From the NCBI RefSeq assembly GCF_021044825.1, contig NZ_JAJNOC010000001.1, forward strand, positions 682,001-746,000: DNA of 64,000 nt, in the 5' to 3' direction. Positions 26,118 through 35,294 of the stretch are shown piece after piece; the first letter of the stretch is position 1; the number at the start of each line of letters is the position of its first letter. A program made the position numbers and the translations under genes. Under the pieces are notes generated by a model. That model did no database searches. It was given only the letters and a program-made list of their open reading frames with translations, and had not been told where the DNA came from. The stretch is from Massilia phyllostachyos (GTDB lineage Bacteria; Pseudomonadota; Gammaproteobacteria; Burkholderiales; Burkholderiaceae_D).

Positions 26118-27353
26118 TCAGGGAAGCTGCCATTGCCAGCTGAGCTGGAGTTGGCGGTTGTTGTACTGGAAGATCGAGATGTTTTCCTGGTTGCGCACCA
26201 GGCGCCCCTCGAGCACCAGCGATTGCTGCTTGTCGATCGCGTAGCTGACGCTGCCGCGCAGCACCTGGGTCGCCTGGTCGCGCACCTGCTCGATCAGGCC
26301 GGGCGAATAGGCGCGGCTGCCGTGCCAGGTCTGGCGCGAGTAGCCGAGTTCGGTGTTGACGCCGCGCCCGAGGCTGCGGCGCAGCAGCAGGTTGGCGAAG
26401 CTGCCGTTGCGGTTACCGCCGGGGCGGTGCGCGAGCGCATGGTCGTTCTGCCAGCCGAGCGTGGCGCCGGCATAGTTCGGGCCCTTGCGCCAGGACAGGT
26501 GGCCGCGCAGCTCCTGGGTGCTCGAATCGAAATTCGTCAGCGAGGGGAAGGTGTTGTAGGTGACGCCCGCCACCACGTTGAACTGCATCGTCTGCGGCAG
26601 GCGCAGCGGCGGCACCACGCGCGCCTGCAGCTGGGCCTGGCGTTGATAAAGGTCGCCGCCGAGGGTCACCAGGCCGACGGTTGCCGTGGCGCGCAGACGC
26701 CAGCCGCCAAAGCGGTAGGGCGCTTCCAGCCCCGCGAACAGGGAACTGGTGTCGTACTGGTGCAGGCGGTCGTTGTGGCGGATCTGGTACTGGGCGAAGC
26801 CGAGCATGCCGTTCGGTGTCACCTCGCGCATGTACTCGCCCGAGACCTGCGTGTACTGGTCGTGGCGCGGTGTGAAGTCGCCCGACAGCTCGTATTCGAC
26901 CTGGCCGTCGGGCGCGTCGACCACGTAGCGGTTGGTGCGCGCGCCCTGGTTCACGTTCTGGTCGATGCCGCGTCCCGCCGTCACCACCGCGCTCGAAAAC
27001 GCATCCCAGCGCGAGCAGCCTTCCTCGCGGGTTTCGGCGATCAGCTGCAGGATGGCCTGCGAGGGCTTGAAGCGGGTCTCGATGGTGGCGAACAGGCGCT
27101 CGGCCTCGTCCGAATTGCCGAGCGAGCACTGGGTCAGCGCCAGCTCGAGCCAGGCGCCGGCGTGCTCGGGCGCCTGCTCGATCAGGCGCCGCAGCTCGGC
27201 CGCCGCATCGGCGCGCCGGCCCTCGGCGATCGACTGCAGCGCCTGCAGGTAAAGGTCCTGGTCGGGCGGGGCGGCCACATCCTGAGCGCGCACCGCGCCG
27301 CCCAGCAGCAGGAGAGTAAGCGCGCACGCGGCGCGCAGCGAAACGGACATCAT
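26118..27353 (-). CDS. TPR plus beta-barrel outer-membrane protein
   Basis: 411 aa from ATG at 27353. Signal peptide (cleavage after VRAQ), then a TPR block (about 30-125: YLQALQSIAEGRRADAAAELRRLIEQAPEHAGAWLELALTQ is one repeat), then about 280 residues of alternating hydrophobic strands ending in LQLSWQWQLP, the pattern of an outer-membrane barrel. This resembles surface-lipoprotein-assembly-modifier (DUF560) proteins. It lies downstream of the CHASE2 cyclase gene on the same strand, with a dispersed repeat in between. A role in assembly or export at the outer membrane is inferred. Confidence 0.78.
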   Translation of the reverse strand: MMSVSLRAACALTLLLLGGAVRAQDVAAPPDQDLYLQALQSIAEGRRADAAAELRRLIEQAPEHAGAWLELALTQCSLGNSDEAERLFATIETRFKPSQAILQLIAETREEGCSRWDAFSSAVVTAGRGIDQNVNQGARTNRYVVDAPDGQVEYELSGDFTPRHDQYTQVSGEYMREVTPNGMLGFAQYQIRHNDRLHQYDTSSLFAGLEAPYRFGGWRLRATATVGLVTLGGDLYQRQAQLQARVVPPLRLPQTMQFNVVAGVTYNTFPSLTNFDSSTQELRGHLSWRKGPNYAGATLGWQNDHALAHRPGGNRNGSFANLLLRRSLGRGVNTELGYSRQTWHGSRAYSPGLIEQVRDQATQVLRGSVSYAIDKQQSLVLEGRLVRNQENISIFQYNNRQLQLSWQWQLP

Positions 27354-27373
27354 GTGCCGAGCAGTGGTAAACG

Positions 27374-27496
27374 GTAGGGTGGGCGGTCCTCCGCCCACGC
27401 GGTGATAGTTGGAATGTGAAGAGCCGCGCAGGCTGCAGCACCGTGATTTGAACGCGCGGACGGCGGAGCCGCCTTTCGTGGCCCGGTCCACCCTAC
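27374..27496. repeat. Dispersed GTAGGGT...CCACCCTAC repeat, copy 2 (most complete)
   Basis: Starts GTAGGGTGGGCGG with an internal small hairpin (GGGCGGTCC/TCCGCCC), contains GATTTGAACGCGCGG and CGGCGGAGCCGCC, and ends CCACCCTAC. The terminal GTAGGGTGG and CCACCCTAC form 9-bp inverted ends. It fills the gap between the cyclase stop (27505) and the TPR-barrel start (27353) and would be transcribed in the mRNA if both genes share a promoter. Confidence 0.72.
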
Positions 27497-27504
27497 GAAC
27501 GGCG

Positions 27505-29433
27505 TCATGCGCTGCCTTTCTCGGCAACGGCCGCCATCGACTCGGCCACGCGCGACAGCGGAAAATCCCGCGGCGCAAACAGCGCGGTCGCCTTGCCCTT
27601 GCCCCGCAGCCTGCGCTCGCCCAGCGCCACGAAAGCATGCCGCCGCGCCCGTTCCACCGTGCCCGCACCGACGATCACATCGTGCGGAAAATCGCGCGCC
27701 GCCTGCTCCAGCCGCGAAGCGGTGTTCACGCTGTCGCCCACCGCCGTATAAATGCTGCGAAAACTGGTGCCGAAATCGCCCGCCACCGCCGGCCCGCTCT
27801 CGATGCCGATGCGCGCGCGCAGCGGCGGATAGCCCTGCGCCTCGCGCGCGTTCGACAGCGCATTCACCCGTTCCACGATCGCATGCGCCGCGTCCAGCGC
27901 CAGGTCGGCGTGCTGCTCGATCGGCAGCGGCGCGCCCCAGAAGGCGACCAGGCCGTCGCCAGTGTACTTGTCGAGGGTGCCGCGGGTGGCGATCACGGGG
28001 CCGGTCAGGCAGTCGAGGAATTCGCGCGTCAGGCGTGCCGATTCTTCCATCGACAGCGACTCGACCTGGGTGGTGTAACCCTCCATGTCGGCGATCAGGG
28101 TCGTCACGTCGAGCTGGCGCGGGGCCAGCGGGTCTTCCAGGTCGCTGCGCAGCAGTTCCTGCACCACCGACGGCGCCACGTACTGCTGCAGGGTGCCGAG
28201 CAGGCGGCGCGAGCGGCGCTGCGCCTGCTGCCACTGGTAGGGCACCGCCACCGCCAGCAGGAACAGGTTGCTCGCCAGCGGCGCGGTGGTCGAGAACAGC
28301 GGGTCGTGCGGCGCGATGGTATAGGCCGCGCCAAGCCACAGCAGCGACGACAGGCCGAGCAGCGCGACGCAGGCCCAGGCCTGCAGGCGCGGGAAGGCGA
28401 AGGTTGCGAGCAGGGCTGAGAACAGGGCGAAGGCGCAGGCGATCAGGCGCCCCGGCCACGGCGCCGGGGTCTTGCCCTCCTGGCGGTCGAGCAGGCTCGA
28501 TAACACCTCGGCCTGCACCCCCAGTCCCGGGCGCTTGGCGGCGTGCGGCGTGGTGACGCGGTCGCCCAGGCCGAGCGAGGACGAGCCGACCAGCACCAGC
28601 CGTCCCTTGGCGCTGGCCGGGTCGATCGTCTCGTTCAGGATGTCGGTGGCGCTGGCCAGCGTGAACGCTTCCCAGTCGCGCTGGAAGGGGATGCGCATGT
28701 GGGCGGCGTCCGGCAGGGCGGGCAGGGGCGCGCCGCTGCAGCAGTCGACCAGGGCGAGCGTGAGCGCCGGGTAGTCGCGGCCCTGGAACCGGGTGACCAG
28801 CGGCACGTGGCGCAGCACACCGTCCGGGGCCGGCACGAAGCCCATATTGCCGACGTGGCGGGCGCTCGCAAAGCCGGCGTGGTTGGCGATATAGCCGTCG
28901 GCCGGCCGGGCCTGCGGCTGCAGGCGGGGCAGGGCGCCGGCCGGCACGCCCTCGCGCAGCGGCGCTGGGCGCTTGCCCTCGTAGTCGAAATCGAACATCT
29001 GGCCCAGCACCAGCGGGCCGTGGGTGGCCAGGGCGGCCAGGCGCATGTCGCCCTCGGCGTCGCTGGCGTTGGAGCGCACGATGTCGAGCGCCACGCCACG
29101 CGCTTCGTAGCGGCTCAGGAGGATTTCGACCAGGTCGGCGATGCGGCTGCTGGTCCAGGGCCAGGGGCCCTCGGCCGCCAGGCTGGCTTCGTCGATGTCG
29201 ACGACCAGGATGCGCGGTTCCGGTTCCGTGGTGGCGCGCCAGCGGATGAACTGGTCGCGCAGGATCTCGCTGCCGAAAGAGATGTTGTTCGCATACGACA
29301 GCTCTTTGTTTGCTCCCCACTGGACGAGCACGGTCAGCAGGACCGCGGCGAACGCGATCAGCGTGCGCGCCAGCCGCGCCTGCCGGCCCGGCGCCAGCTT
29401 GTGCACACTCTTGTTAGTAGGGAGATCGGCCAC
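27505..29433 (-). CDS. CHASE2-domain class III adenylyl cyclase
   Basis: 642 aa. An N-terminal membrane anchor (about 20-40) is followed by the periplasmic CHASE2 sensor domain (about 45-330: RILVVDIDEASLAAEGPWPW). Three short transmembrane helices follow (about 333-405), then a cytoplasmic class III cyclase domain (about 425-620). The metal-binding aspartates are in LIADMEGYT (about 448) and KYTGDGLVAFWG; the purine- and transition-state-binding set is in YTAVGDSVNTASRLE (about 566). The Thr in YTAVG is the pattern of class IIIb adenylyl cyclases. It should turn ATP into cAMP in response to an envelope signal. GTG start at 29433. Divergent from the fecR-like gene, with a CRP-type site in between. 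Confidence 0.92.
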   Translation of the reverse strand: MADLPTNKSVHKLAPGRQARLARTLIAFAAVLLTVLVQWGANKELSYANNISFGSEILRDQFIRWRATTEPEPRILVVDIDEASLAAEGPWPWTSSRIADLVEILLSRYEARGVALDIVRSNASDAEGDMRLAALATHGPLVLGQMFDFDYEGKRPAPLREGVPAGALPRLQPQARPADGYIANHAGFASARHVGNMGFVPAPDGVLRHVPLVTRFQGRDYPALTLALVDCCSGAPLPALPDAAHMRIPFQRDWEAFTLASATDILNETIDPASAKGRLVLVGSSSLGLGDRVTTPHAAKRPGLGVQAEVLSSLLDRQEGKTPAPWPGRLIACAFALFSALLATFAFPRLQAWACVALLGLSSLLWLGAAYTIAPHDPLFSTTAPLASNLFLLAVAVPYQWQQAQRRSRRLLGTLQQYVAPSVVQELLRSDLEDPLAPRQLDVTTLIADMEGYTTQVESLSMEESARLTREFLDCLTGPVIATRGTLDKYTGDGLVAFWGAPLPIEQHADLALDAAHAIVERVNALSNAREAQGYPPLRARIGIESGPAVAGDFGTSFRSIYTAVGDSVNTASRLEQAARDFPHDVIVGAGTVERARRHAFVALGERRLRGKGKATALFAPRDFPLSRVAESMAAVAEKGSA

Positions 29434-29549
29434 GCCGTGACGAAGAAAATGGATCGGAAGAAACGATCAGTATAACGTGGAAGTGTTGCTCAGCGGGCAA
29501 GTGATACAAATTGTAAGCACAGCGGGTAATACCTGAGTTTGCCTTAAAA

Positions 29550-29591
29550 TGTGACGGCCGTCACGGAAAGCGCGCGCCTGGCCCGGATAAT
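29550..29591 (+). promoter_or_regulatory. CRP-type operator and class II promoter of the fecR-like gene
   Basis: TGTGA-CGGCCG-TCACG at 29550-29565 is one mismatch from the ideal TGTGA-N6-TCACA; its symmetry centre is 29557.5. A GATAAT -10 hexamer lies at 29586-29591, 28.5 bp from the centre, which places the site at about -41 from the expected start point near 29598. That is the geometry of class II CRP activation. The same layout occurs before the surface-layer gene and the secretion operon. Confidence 0.7.
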
Positions 29592-29611
29592 TGCGCGAAA
29601 AGGGGAAAACC

Positions 29612-30997
29612 ATGTTGCGTCCAATACTAACGATGAGCCTGTTTGCGCTGGCGGCCCAGCTGCACGCGGCCGAGGCTGGCAAAGTCATCTTTGCCGCCGG
29701 CGCCGCGCAGGTGGCTGACAAGGCCGGCGCCGAAGGCACGCCCGTGCAGGAGGGCGAGCTGCTCTCCACCGGCGCGGACGGCTTCCTCTACGTGAAGACG
29801 ATCGACAACGGCCTGTTCATCCTGCGTCCGAACACCAAGGCGAAAATCGTCTCCTACCACGTGGACGCGAAGAACCCCGCGAATACCCGCATCAAGCTGG
29901 AACTCATCAGCGGCATCGCGCGCAGCAAGTCGGGCGATGCCGTCAAGCAGGCGCGCCAGAACTTCCGCTTCAACACCCCGGTGGCGGCGATCGGCGTGCG
30001 CGGCACGGACTTTACCGTGTATACAGACCAGGATTCCTCGCGCGTGACGGTGCTGACCGGCGGCGTGGTGGTCAGCGGCTTCGCCGACGGCTGCCGTCCG
30101 GAAGGCGGCGGCCCCTGCGAGGGCGGGGCTAGCCGCGAGCTGTTCGCGGCCCAGCGCGGCCAGCTGCTGCAGGTCAAGCGCGGGCAGACCGCGCCGCAGC
30201 TGATGCAGGTCAGCGGCAACGGGCCGGACCAGGTGTCGCCGCCGCGGGCGGATGAGCCGGTGGCCAAGACCGGTGGGTCGGCGACGCCGAGCCTGGATGC
30301 GCGTAAGGGCGAAACCATTGAGAAGCTGGCGAATCAGATTCAGCAGCAGAACAGCAACAAGCCGGATCCGGTCGTGATTCCGCCAACTCCGCCGGTGGAG
30401 AACAAGCCGCCAGTGGTGGAAGTGCCGGTGGTGGTGCCGGTGGAGCCGCCAAAGCCGGAGGTGCCGCAGCTGCCTGAGCGGAAGATCGAGTGGGGGCGTT
30501 ACGCGACGATCGGTAACAGTGGTCCGACCATCGCCGACACTACTCCTGATGGCTCCGACAGCGTGCGCTTGGGTGGCTACATAGTCTATCGTACTGCTGG
30601 ACGCGAATATGTTGCTCCAGAACGCGGCAATGCGAGTTTCGTGCTTCAGGGCGGTGAGGCAACCATCCGTACCGCCGATAACGCGATTGCCACGACGACG
30701 ACCGACCTGAAAAACGGTTTGCTGGCGGTTGATTTTGGAAAAGCCAGCTACACCACCAGCTTCGATGTCGTCAGTGGCGCCGAGACTTTCAGTATGAAGG
30801 CGGATGGTTATGTCACCCCGGGTGGGCGTTTTGGTAACTTCACGACGGATCAATACACACGTCCGAACACCAACAATATGGAAGTGACGGGCTTCCTGAG
30901 TAATCAGAATGGTGGAGCGGCGGCCTACCACTTCAAGCGCACCTTGCAAGACAACCGCAATCTAGAAGGTGTCACTGTATGGGGTGCGAACAAGTAA
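29612..30997 (+). CDS. Exported FecR-domain protein
   Basis: 461 aa from ATG at 29612 (AGGGGA 6 nt upstream). Signal peptide MLRPILTMSLFALAAQLHAAEA, then a FecR-type beta domain (about 25-150: QEGELLSTGADGFLYVKTIDNGLFILRPNTKAKI, ending in FRFNTPVAAIGVRGTDFTVY). A proline/valine-rich linker (about 250-290) leads to a C-terminal beta-rich domain (about 300-461) without a known motif. A free-standing FecR domain with a signal peptide is unlike the sigma-factor regulator FecR, and such proteins often occur beside CHASE2 cyclases and DUF560-like barrels. Here the cyclase gene is divergent, and a CRP-type site controls the promoter. Function unknown; envelope sensing or structure is plausible. Confidence 0.83.
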   Translation: MLRPILTMSLFALAAQLHAAEAGKVIFAAGAAQVADKAGAEGTPVQEGELLSTGADGFLYVKTIDNGLFILRPNTKAKIVSYHVDAKNPANTRIKLELISGIARSKSGDAVKQARQNFRFNTPVAAIGVRGTDFTVYTDQDSSRVTVLTGGVVVSGFADGCRPEGGGPCEGGASRELFAAQRGQLLQVKRGQTAPQLMQVSGNGPDQVSPPRADEPVAKTGGSATPSLDARKGETIEKLANQIQQQNSNKPDPVVIPPTPPVENKPPVVEVPVVVPVEPPKPEVPQLPERKIEWGRYATIGNSGPTIADTTPDGSDSVRLGGYIVYRTAGREYVAPERGNASFVLQGGEATIRTADNAIATTTTDLKNGLLAVDFGKASYTTSFDVVSGAETFSMKADGYVTPGGRFGNFTTDQYTRPNTNNMEVTGFLSNQNGGAAAYHFKRTLQDNRNLEGVTVWGANK

Positions 30998-31017
30998 CGC
31001 ATTCTGGCTATGAATTA

Positions 31018-31057
31018 AATGCCCTGCGAGACAACGTGCTCGCAGGGCATTTTGTTT
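31018..31057 (+). terminator. Rho-independent terminator after the fecR-like gene
   Basis: A perfect 13-bp stem (31018-31030 with 31039-31051, AATGCCCTGCGAG arm) with an 8-nt loop, followed by TTGTTT. It ends the fecR-like transcript before the surface-layer promoter. The rest of the 469-bp gap to 31467 holds the CRP-type operator and leader stem-loop described separately; no gene is seen in 31060-31340. Confidence 0.88.
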
Positions 31058-31348
31058 ATATGGATTGCAATCGAAATCCTGAAAATTCGGTTGTCGATTC
31101 AATACCCACGCTGGGTAAGGAAGAGCGTTCGGACTACCTCTTTGTAGGTTGATGATTTAGCAAATAATCATATTTAGTTTGGGAGTTGAAGACACGTGGG
31201 TCCTCTTCTGCGTGCCCAGTGAAATTCTGCAATTTATGCCACACGCCGTGATTAACAATACGATCTTGCACAAGCATGGCGCTTCTCTGATAATGACCGG
31301 CCACAAAAGGCTGATGAAAATTTACAACTGATCGACAAAAATGTGTGT

Positions 31349-31396
31349 TTCGTGTGACGCCCGTCACACGAACGTGCGACTTGCGTCTGTCATCAT
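31349..31396 (+). promoter_or_regulatory. CRP-type operator and promoter of the surface-layer gene
   Basis: A perfect 24-bp palindrome at 31349-31372 with 11-bp arms (TTCGTGTGACG) and a 2-nt centre contains the ideal TGTGA-N6-TCACA core (31354-31369). A weak -10 candidate CATCAT lies at 31391-31396, 30.5 bp from the centre, again matching class II spacing. The predicted start point near 31403 gives a leader of about 64 nt. Confidence 0.72.
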
Positions 31397-31409
31397 TCGC
31401 CCCGTTGGA

Positions 31410-31436
31410 TTGCAGGAGTCGATCGAGCGACTGCAA
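31410..31436 (+). promoter_or_regulatory. Leader stem-loop of the surface-layer mRNA
   Basis: TTGC...AGTCG (31410-31420) pairs with CGACTGCAA (31428-31436) around a 7-nt loop, with a 3-nt bulge in the left arm. It falls within the predicted 5' leader, about 30 nt before the ATG and upstream of the CTAGGAG ribosome site. 5' stem-loops stabilise several S-layer mRNAs; that role here is inference. Confidence 0.4.
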
Positions 31437-31466
31437 ATTACACATCCCGAAACCTAGGAGTATTAA

Positions 31467-34400
31467 ATGGCTGTTTATACCGAAGCAATTCAGAAGCTGT
31501 ATGTTGCCTACTTCAACCGCCCAGCGGACTATGAAGGTCTGGCACACTGGGAACGCGTCCTGACCAACAACAACGGCAACATCAACTTCGTCTCGAGCTT
31601 CTTCGCTCAGTCGAACGAATACAAAGACCAGAACGTCGGCAAGTCCTACTTCCAGATCGTCAACCAGATCTACCAAAACCTGTTCAACCGCGACGCGGAC
31701 GTGGGCGGCCTGGAATTCTGGGCTGACAAGCTGCGCACCGGCACCTTCACCGTCGACCAGATCGTCAAAGTCATCGCTGACACCGCTTCGGACGCTGGCA
31801 TCGACAAAGACAAGACCACCTACGCCAACAAGGTCAAGGCTGCTACCGCCTTCACCGCCGAACTGAACACCGCTTCGGAAATCATCGGCTACGGCGGCAC
31901 CGCTGCCAACAACGCTGCTAAAGTGTGGCTGTCGGGCATCGGCACCGACGCATCGCTGACCGCTGCAACCCAGCCGGCAGCCCTGGCAGCAACCGTCACC
32001 GCCATCGCACAGACCGGCACCCAGGCTGGCGGCACCTCGTACACCCTGACCAAGGGCCTGGACAACTTCCTGGGCACTTCGGGCAGCGATACCTTCGTCG
32101 CTTCGATCGACAACACCAATGCCGAGCTGAACACCCTGAGCAGCATCGACATCATCAACGGCGGCACCGGCATCGACTTCCTGAAAGTCCAGCACGCAGG
32201 CGGCGCAGTCACCCTGGGCAACCTGTCGAACGTCGAGATCGTCCAGATCGACAGCGCTTCGAGCACCGGCGTGGAAGTCGACAGCACCAACACCACCGGC
32301 GTGACCGAACTGGCGATCCTGAAGTCGGCTGGCTCCGTCAAGGCAACCGCAGGCACCGCAACCGACATCACCCTGTCGGCACGTGAGCTGAGCGCTGCTG
32401 GCGCACACCAGATCATCGGCGGCAAGAACGTCACCGTGACCGCTACCGAAATGGGCGCTGCAGCTGACGCAGACACCATCACCGTCGGCACCGGCACCGC
32501 GGCCACCGGCAACGTCGTCGTGAACGCCGCAGGCAAGGCATACGACGCAGCAGTTGGCAACCTGACCATGGGCGCCATCAAGGTTACCGGCGGCACCACC
32601 ATCACCGTGAACCAGACGGCCGCTACCAGCATGACCGCTGCCGCAGCCGACACCACCGCCTCGAAGATGACCCAGGGCGCGGTCGACGTCATCACCAACG
32701 CAGCGACCACCACCGTCAACGTCAAGCAGACCGCTGATGTCGCAGCTAAAAACGGTACCGCAGCTTCGGTTGGCGGCGCCAACGAAGTCGCAACCGTCAA
32801 GTTCGGCGCGCTGAAGAACGGCGATTCGATCACCATGAACGGTCTGACCTTCAAGGCCAACGCCGACCTGACCGCCAACGAAGTGGCTGCCGCGTTTGCC
32901 AACCTGGTCGCGAACACCCTGCCGGTCGCAGGCGACACCCAAGCCGGTGGCGCCTTCGCCAAGGGCACCTACACCAACGTGTTCGACACCACCAAGTGGA
33001 CCAGCGGCGCCGCTACCGGCGACACCGTCGTGTTCACCTCGGCAAGCAAGAACACCAACGTTACCGACCTCAACGACGCATCGCTGGTGACCTTCACCAA
33101 CACCTCGACCAACTCGACCGCTCCGACCTTCACCATCGTGCAGGGCGTGGCAGCCACCGCTACCGGCGCAGTGACCGGCGGCGTGATGGGCGTGGAAACC
33201 GGCAAGGTCGTCATCGATGCTTCGAGCGCTGCAGCCCTGAAGACCGTGACCGTCGACGGCTACACCGCAGCTGATTCGAAGATGATGGGCACCGGCTCGA
33301 CCGGCCTGGCAACCCTGAACCTGCTGAACGGCGGTGACTTCGGTGTCGGCCAGTTCGCCGAGACCTTCGCCATCAACCTGACCAATGTTGGCATGTCGAC
33401 CGACGTGGCATCGCTGGATCTGGACAGCTCGCTGAACAAGACCCTGAACGTCACCAGCAACGGCGCCAACTTCGCCAACCTGGACCTGGGCAGCTCGACC
33501 CTGACCAACGCCCTGAACGTCTCGGGCACTGGCCTGCTGACCGCTACCGGCTCGACCCTGGCCAACGTCGCGACCATCAAGGTCACCGGCTCGGCCGGCC
33601 TGGATCTGGGCTCCGTCACCGCACGCACCAACGTGACCTCGGTCGACACCACCGGCACCACCGGCGACACCACCATCTCCATCAACGGCACTTCCAGCTA
33701 TGCTGGCGGCGCAGGCAAGGACATGGTCACCATCGCCAACGCTACTGCCGCGATGGGCAAATCGATCAACCTGGGCGCTGGCGACGACACGCTGAACATC
33801 ACCACCGTCGGCACCATCGCTATCCCGACCGTTGATCTGAAAGGTGGCGATGGCCGCGACACCATCATGATGTCGGCTGACAACGCAATCGCCCTGTCGA
33901 AGAACGGCGACTTCGCTGCCAAGATGGACGGCTTCGAAGTCCTGAGCATCGACAAGGCCAACACCAGCGGCACCATCAACCTGGCAAACCTGGACAACAT
34001 CAACTACGTCATCAGTGGCAACTCGGCAGGTTCGACCGCTACCAAGTCGACCTTCTCGCTGACCGTCACCAACGGCGCAACCGCTGGCGACCAGATCACC
34101 TTCGATGGCAAGACCCTGACCGTGGTTGGCAATCCGACCGCAGCGCAACTGGCTTCGCAGCTGGCTGGCCTGACTTTCCCGACCTGGGAAGCCACCGGTT
34201 CGTCGAACGGTGTGATTACTTTCGTGGCCAAGACTGCTGGTACCAGCACTGTGGTTCCTGTCGCTGGTGATTTCACCTTCAACGATGCGGACAACAGCGG
34301 CACCCCTGCTACCTTCGGCATCTCGCAAGGCGTCAACGGCGTTGCAGCCGGTGCGGCAGCTGCGCTGACCATCGATAACTTGGCAAGTGGCGGTACCCTG

Positions 34401-35279
34401 GAGCTGACCGCTGCTGGCTCGGGCGCCATGGTCAATATCAAGGATGCAGGCACCGGCACCGCCGACGTGCTGAACATCGTTGCCAAGGCTACCGGCCTGG
34501 GCACCGTGACCGCAAACAACGTGGAAACCATCAACATCGCAGCTGACGCAGCATCGTCGCTGACCGTGGCTGGCAACTCCTCGCTGACCGCGATCAACGT
34601 GACCGGTTCGAAAGCACTGGGCCTGACCCTGGCTGCAACCGACACCAACGTTGCTACCGTCAACGCTAGCGCAGCAACCGGCGCGCTGACCCTGGATCTG
34701 TCGGCACACAACGGCGTCGCCGTGACCGTGACTGGTGGTTCGGGCGCCGACAAGCTGACCGCTTCGGCTGGTGTGAACGGCCACGCTGACGTCCTGATCG
34801 GCGGCGCTGGTACCGACACCCTGGTGGCAGGCAGCAACGGCGCCCGCCTGACCGGCGGCGCAGGCAACGACCTGTTCATCCTGTCGGCCGGCACCAAGGA
34901 AGCCAACACCTACAGCATCATCACCGACATGCAAGCCGGCGATCTGCTGCAGCTGAAAGCTGGCGCAACCGCAAGTGCAGCTGGCACCACCAATGTGTCG
35001 GTCTTCGCTAAGCTGTCCGCTTCGCTGAACGAGTCCACCTCGGTGTTCTCGAACTACGTTGACGCAGCAATCGCGCAAGCTAAGGTCGGCGAAGCTGTCT
35101 GGTTCGCCTTCGGCGGTAACTCGTACGTCGTCATCGATAACGGCACCCCGGCCGGCGGCGGCGTGTCCGAAGTCACCACCTTCGAAAACGGCGTTGACGC
35201 GATCATCCAGATCGCCGGTGTCAACACCCTCGACGGCGTGTCGTTCAACAGCACCTACGGCACCATCGGCCTGGTCTAA
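31467..35279 (+). CDS. RsaA-like surface-layer protein with N-terminal DUF4214 domain
   Basis: 1270 aa, no signal peptide, rich in Thr, Ala, Gly and Asn and nearly free of Cys. Residues 1-about 125 form a DUF4214 domain (QKLYVAYFNRPADYEGLAHW, then FNRDADVGGLEFW). The centre is a long low-complexity beta repeat region with two copies of a similar inserted unit (GDSITMNGLTF near 445, GDQITFDGKTL near 866). Residues about 1090-1140 carry RTX-like glycine/aspartate repeats (GGAGTDTL, GGAGNDLF), and the last 80 residues (VWFAFGGNSYVVID, VDAIIQIAGV) resemble the RsaA C-terminal secretion region of Caulobacter. Type I secretion genes follow. The codons include no TTA, CTA or TCA, which fits very high expression. 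CTAGGAG precedes the ATG. S-layer function is inferred from architecture and locus. Confidence 0.87.
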   Translation: MAVYTEAIQKLYVAYFNRPADYEGLAHWERVLTNNNGNINFVSSFFAQSNEYKDQNVGKSYFQIVNQIYQNLFNRDADVGGLEFWADKLRTGTFTVDQIVKVIADTASDAGIDKDKTTYANKVKAATAFTAELNTASEIIGYGGTAANNAAKVWLSGIGTDASLTAATQPAALAATVTAIAQTGTQAGGTSYTLTKGLDNFLGTSGSDTFVASIDNTNAELNTLSSIDIINGGTGIDFLKVQHAGGAVTLGNLSNVEIVQIDSASSTGVEVDSTNTTGVTELAILKSAGSVKATAGTATDITLSARELSAAGAHQIIGGKNVTVTATEMGAAADADTITVGTGTAATGNVVVNAAGKAYDAAVGNLTMGAIKVTGGTTITVNQTAATSMTAAAADTTASKMTQGAVDVITNAATTTVNVKQTADVAAKNGTAASVGGANEVATVKFGALKNGDSITMNGLTFKANADLTANEVAAAFANLVANTLPVAGDTQAGGAFAKGTYTNVFDTTKWTSGAATGDTVVFTSASKNTNVTDLNDASLVTFTNTSTNSTAPTFTIVQGVAATATGAVTGGVMGVETGKVVIDASSAAALKTVTVDGYTAADSKMMGTGSTGLATLNLLNGGDFGVGQFAETFAINLTNVGMSTDVASLDLDSSLNKTLNVTSNGANFANLDLGSSTLTNALNVSGTGLLTATGSTLANVATIKVTGSAGLDLGSVTARTNVTSVDTTGTTGDTTISINGTSSYAGGAGKDMVTIANATAAMGKSINLGAGDDTLNITTVGTIAIPTVDLKGGDGRDTIMMSADNAIALSKNGDFAAKMDGFEVLSIDKANTSGTINLANLDNINYVISGNSAGSTATKSTFSLTVTNGATAGDQITFDGKTLTVVGNPTAAQLASQLAGLTFPTWEATGSSNGVITFVAKTAGTSTVVPVAGDFTFNDADNSGTPATFGISQGVNGVAAGAAAALTIDNLASGGTLELTAAGSGAMVNIKDAGTGTADVLNIVAKATGLGTVTANNVETINIAADAASSLTVAGNSSLTAINVTGSKALGLTLAATDTNVATVNASAATGALTLDLSAHNGVAVTVTGGSGADKLTASAGVNGHADVLIGGAGTDTLVAGSNGARLTGGAGNDLFILSAGTKEANTYSIITDMQAGDLLQLKAGATASAAGTTNVSVFAKLSASLNESTSVFSNYVDAAIAQAKVGEAVWFAFGGNSYVVIDNGTPAGGGVSEVTTFENGVDAIIQIAGVNTLDGVSFNSTYGTIGLV

Positions 35280-35294
35280 TCGACCCGGCATCAG

